A DNA stretch of 64,000 nucleotides from Sporosarcina globispora (GTDB lineage Bacteria > Bacillota > Bacilli > Bacillales > Cytobacillaceae): positions 168,468 through 232,467 of the forward strand of contig NZ_LGUF01000007.1 of the NCBI RefSeq assembly GCF_001274725.1. The letters run 5' to 3'. The position numbers were made by a program, and so were the translations under genes. Below are positions 61,537 to 64,000 of this stretch, piece by piece (the first letter of the stretch is position 1; the number at the start of each line of letters is the position of its first letter). Under the pieces are notes generated by a model. The model saw only the letters and a list, made by a program, of their open reading frames with translations. It was not told the DNA's origin and searched no databases.

Positions 61537-63006
61537 ATGGATATAAATATACCAACGTTAATTGCCATTATTGTTTATTTGGTCGGCATGCTGCTGATTG
61601 GCGTGCTTGCAGCCAGAATGACTAAAGATTTATCTGATTATGTTTTAGGAGGACGAGGGCTTGGAGCTGGCGTTGCAGCCTTGAGTGCCGGGGCTTCTGA
61701 TATGAGCGGCTGGCTAATGCTGGGGTTGCCTGGAGCTGTTTATTTAGGCGGCATGGGCGAAATATGGCTTCCTATCGGTTTGGCGGCCGGAGCCTACCTG
61801 AATTGGCAGTTTGTTGCTAAGCCATTGCGTGTCTACACTGAAGTAGCCAACGATTCGATTACAGTTCCCGGATATTTTGAAAACCGATTCCATGACACCT
61901 CTAAAATACTTCGTGTGGTTTCTGCAATCGTCATATTGATCTTTTTCACTTTCTATACTTCTTCCAGCCTAGTAGGCGGTGCCATTCTATTAGAAAATTC
62001 ATTTGGGATGGATTATACACTCGCGCTTTGGGTCGGAGCTGCAGTCATTCTGTCATACACATTATTTGGCGGGTTCCTGGCAGCCAGCTGGACAGACTTT
62101 ATTCAAGGTATTTTAATGTTTTTAGCCTTGATTATTATCCCAATTGAAGCGATTCAGGAGCTTGGCGGATGGAATGAAACACTAGATCAGATCAGCGCAA
62201 TAGATCCAACACATTTGGATGTTGCTTCAGGGGCCACTTTTGTTGGCGTTGTTTCCCTGCTGGCATGGGGGCTGGGTTACTTTGGGCAGCCGCATATCCT
62301 TGTCCGCTTTATGGGATTAAAATCAACAAACGACGTTCCAAAAGCCCGCTTGATCGGCATGACATGGATGGTTTTTTCGTTATTTGGAGCACTGTTTATA
62401 GGTTTTGCCGGTATCGCATATTTTGCAGATGCACCGCTTGCCAATTCTGAAACAGTATTTATCATGTTTTCACAAGTACTGTTTAATCCATGGGTAGCCG
62501 GATTTTTATTAGCAGCCATTCTCTCAGCAATCATGAGCACAGTTGACTCACAATTGCTCGTTTCTTCAAGTGCACTGGCACAGGATTTTTATAAGTCCAT
62601 TTTTAGAAGAAATGCTTCCAATAAGGAAGAAATGATTGTTGGCAGAATTGCTGTACTGGGCATTGCCATTATTGCTATTTTCTTAGGATATAACCCTGAA
62701 AGCAAGGTATTGGAACTTGTGAGTTATGCTTGGGCCGGATTTGGTGCAGCCTTTGGGCCCGTCATTATTCTGAGCCTTTTCTGGAAACGCATGACACGAA
62801 ATGGCGCCCTTGCCGGCATTATTGTTGGTGCTGTCACCGTTATTACATGGGCACAGCTTACCGGCGGTTTATTTGATTTGTATGAATTGGCACCTGGCTT
62901 CCTATTTGCAGGTTTAGCGATCATCATCGTCAGCCTTCTGGACAGGGAACCTTCAGCAGAAGTTCAGGAGCAATACAATCAATATAAAACAGTCCTAGAA
63001 AAATAA
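61537..63006 (+). CDS. putP: Sodium/proline symporter
   Basis: Na+-driven proline uptake for nutrition or osmoprotection. 489 residues, thirteen helices of the SSS family: SDYVLGGRGLGAGVAALSAGASDMSGWLMLGLPGAVY (Na+ site helices), TEVANDSITVPGYFENRF, GGFLAASWTDFIQG and LLVSSSALAQDFYKS are strongly PutP/OpuE-like. The ribosome site AAGGAGAGG lies in the end of the accessory ORF, so translation is likely coupled. The P5C dehydrogenase at the right edge supports proline catabolism. Confidence 0.95.
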   Translation: MDINIPTLIAIIVYLVGMLLIGVLAARMTKDLSDYVLGGRGLGAGVAALSAGASDMSGWLMLGLPGAVYLGGMGEIWLPIGLAAGAYLNWQFVAKPLRVYTEVANDSITVPGYFENRFHDTSKILRVVSAIVILIFFTFYTSSSLVGGAILLENSFGMDYTLALWVGAAVILSYTLFGGFLAASWTDFIQGILMFLALIIIPIEAIQELGGWNETLDQISAIDPTHLDVASGATFVGVVSLLAWGLGYFGQPHILVRFMGLKSTNDVPKARLIGMTWMVFSLFGALFIGFAGIAYFADAPLANSETVFIMFSQVLFNPWVAGFLLAAILSAIMSTVDSQLLVSSSALAQDFYKSIFRRNASNKEEMIVGRIAVLGIAIIAIFLGYNPESKVLELVSYAWAGFGAAFGPVIILSLFWKRMTRNGALAGIIVGAVTVITWAQLTGGLFDLYELAPGFLFAGLAIIIVSLLDREPSAEVQEQYNQYKTVLEK

Positions 63007-63011
63007 AATTA

Positions 63012-63046
63012 ATTAACCCTCTTCATAAAGATGGAGAGGGTTTTTT
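63012..63046 (+). terminator. Terminator of putP
   Basis: AACCCTCTtcataaagatggAGAGGGTTTTTT. Confidence 0.88.
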
Positions 63047-63177
63047 GTATGTAAGCAGTTTTTCCTCTAACAGAAGCTTTTAGCTGGCAATAAATATTTT
63101 GGTTCCTCTCCCACTGGAGCCTTATTCTTGGAGGCTCCTTTACCATGTCATTTAATTTTGAATCGCAGACAAATTCA

Positions 63178-63729
63178 TTAAATTACTTCTGCCCCAAGCG
63201 TCTTTTCAAAATGCCTTAAGGCCCACTCATGGCCCTTCTGGTCAAATGATGCGACGGCATCTTTATAAATCACAATTTTAAACCCTTTATTATAAGCATC
63301 AACTGCTGTATGAAGTACGCAAATGTCCGTGCATACACCGACCAAGTGCACTTCCTCTATACCGCGTTCCCTCAGTTTTATCTCGAGATCGGTTCCTGCA
63401 AATGCGGAATATCTTGTTTTGTCCATGAAATAAACATTTTCAGCTTCTTTGTTCGTCTCATAAACCTGCTGCAATAAACCGTAAAGATTTCTTCCCTCCG
63501 TGTTTCTGATATTATGGGGCGGAAATAAATTCGTTTCTGGGTGATGGATGTCTCCTTCATCATGAACATCAATGGCAAAAACAGTGAAATGCCCACTTGC
63601 GATAAACTCTTTTGTAAGTTCTGAGATTTTCTTTTCCAGCAGCTGTCCAGGCTTACCGCATGTCAAGGCACCGTCTTCAGCTACAAAATCATTTGTGTAA
63701 TCGATATTGATTAAGGCTTTGTTTGGCAT
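63178..63729 (-). CDS. pncA: Nicotinamidase (isochorismatase fold)
   Basis: Deamidates nicotinamide to nicotinate for NAD salvage. 183 residues, close to B. subtilis YueJ/PncA: LINIDYTNDFV with catalytic Asp, metal site in DVHDEGDIHHPETNLFPPHN (Asp-x-His, His), the catalytic Lys in MDKTRYSAFAGTDLE, and the nucleophile Cys in GVCTDICVLHTAVDAY. A 7-bp hairpin at 63114-63140 (GGAGCC/GGCTCC) may end the transcript, though without a T-run. Confidence 0.94.
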   Translation of the reverse strand: MPNKALINIDYTNDFVAEDGALTCGKPGQLLEKKISELTKEFIASGHFTVFAIDVHDEGDIHHPETNLFPPHNIRNTEGRNLYGLLQQVYETNKEAENVYFMDKTRYSAFAGTDLEIKLRERGIEEVHLVGVCTDICVLHTAVDAYNKGFKIVIYKDAVASFDQKGHEWALRHFEKTLGAEVI

Positions 63730-63804
63730 TTTCCATCACTCCAATTTAAAGTTCTAAATTTATCATATACTCCAAGGTGCTAAATATGAAGCGTTATCCG
63801 CCAA

Positions 63805-63838
63805 ATAAAAAGGAACAGCAACCAGGTTGCTGTTCCCG
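63805..63838 (-). terminator. Terminator of the P5C dehydrogenase gene
   Basis: Minus-strand GGAACAGCAACC-tg-GGTTGCTGTTCCTTTTTATT. Confidence 0.93.
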
Positions 63839-63856
63839 CCTCCAATCGGAGATTTA

Positions 63857-64000
63857 TTAATACATTTCAGAAGTAGTCTTCGCCTGCATGTGCAGAAGAA
63901 TGTAGTCAGGCCCGCCAGCTTTGGAGTCAGTTCCTGACATGTTGAATCCGCCGAATGGCTGATATCCAACGATTGCACCTGTACAGCCGCGGTTGAAGTA
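63857..64000 (-). CDS. 1-pyrroline-5-carboxylate dehydrogenase, C-terminal part
   Basis: Only the last 47 residues are in the window; the gene continues past the right edge. [20 protein letters not shown] and [20 protein letters not shown] match the C-terminus of the long-form P5C dehydrogenases (RocA/PutC/PruA), which oxidise glutamate-5-semialdehyde to glutamate. Next to putP it completes proline use. Confidence 0.93.
   Translation of the reverse strand, partial: YFNRGCTGAIVGYQPFGGFNMSGTDSKAGGPDYILLHMQAKTTSEMY

Overview
The window looks like a chromosomal segment of a low- to mid-GC, spore-forming Bacillaceae, probably Bacillus or Cytobacillus-like. The evidence is strong AGGAGG ribosome sites, frequent TTG/GTG starts, Bacillus riboswitch classes (TPP, glycine, yybP-ykoY), FbpB-type small proteins, RsbY/RsbK-type stress signalling remnants and the gatCAB...dagK-rlmCD gene order known from B. 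subtilis. The genus is an inference. I see no rRNA, tRNA, CRISPR array, complete insertion sequence or prophage. Gene boundaries below use ribosome-site spacing, so several starts are shorter than the longest open frame.

Layout. 0-9.5 kb: the end of a FecCD iron-siderophore permease, a TIM-barrel protein, a decayed DUF1287 gene, tenA and thiW (each behind its own TPP riboswitch), a DUF302 gene with a CsoR/CstR-like operator, an FMN-dependent 2-hydroxyacid oxidase, a thioesterase, a VTT/DedA-like membrane protein, a GNAT acetyltransferase flanked by two copies of a palindrome, and terC under a manganese riboswitch. 9.5-20 kb: Tat-exported phoD, small membrane proteins, two fbpB-like microgenes, purU behind a tandem glycine riboswitch, an MFS pump, aspartokinase III, then a truncated RsbY-like phosphatase facing the broken front half of an RsbK-like sensor. 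20-38.8 kb: a TPR-dynamin GTPase, a putatively Fur-controlled MFS protein, monoacylglycerol lipase, glutaminyl-tRNA synthetase, GDPD phosphodiesterase, a TerD-zinc ribbon-TerB fusion, MBL hydrolase, 2-hydroxyacid dehydrogenase, EamA transporter, M28 aminopeptidase and a PAS histidine kinase. 38.8-52.3 kb: telA-xpaC, an SH3b/C39-like secreted protein, rlmCD, dagK, a TetR regulator, plsY, DUF421, a phosphoesterase, ppaC, nitronate monooxygenase and a thioredoxin-like protein. 52.3-55.1 kb: an accessory patch in which a decayed ABC transporter operon is split by about 1.96 kb of foreign-looking DNA. 55.1-64 kb: gatCAB, a cupin, yueI, aceA, a symporter accessory peptide with putP, pncA and the end of a P5C dehydrogenase gene.

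Links between genes. ThiW and TenA supply and salvage thiamin precursors under shared TPP control. TerC exports metal, probably Mn, under Mn sensing. TerC, TerD-TerB, TelA and XpaC are tellurite-resistance-type families scattered over 32 kb. PutP brings in proline and the neighbouring P5C dehydrogenase would oxidise it toward glutamate. GlnRS and GatCAB are both present, so glutaminyl-tRNA can be made two ways, while GatCAB may still be needed for Asn-tRNA.

The most notable non-genic signals are six intergenic arrays of degenerate 20-21 bp units, each with its own core word; five exact copies of a 16-bp palindrome at gene ends; three copies of a roughly 120-145 bp dispersed repeat with complementary ends; and two clean gene-decay junctions, at about 19.19 kb and at 52.82/54.78 kb. 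I did not find a convincing new defence or biosynthetic system.
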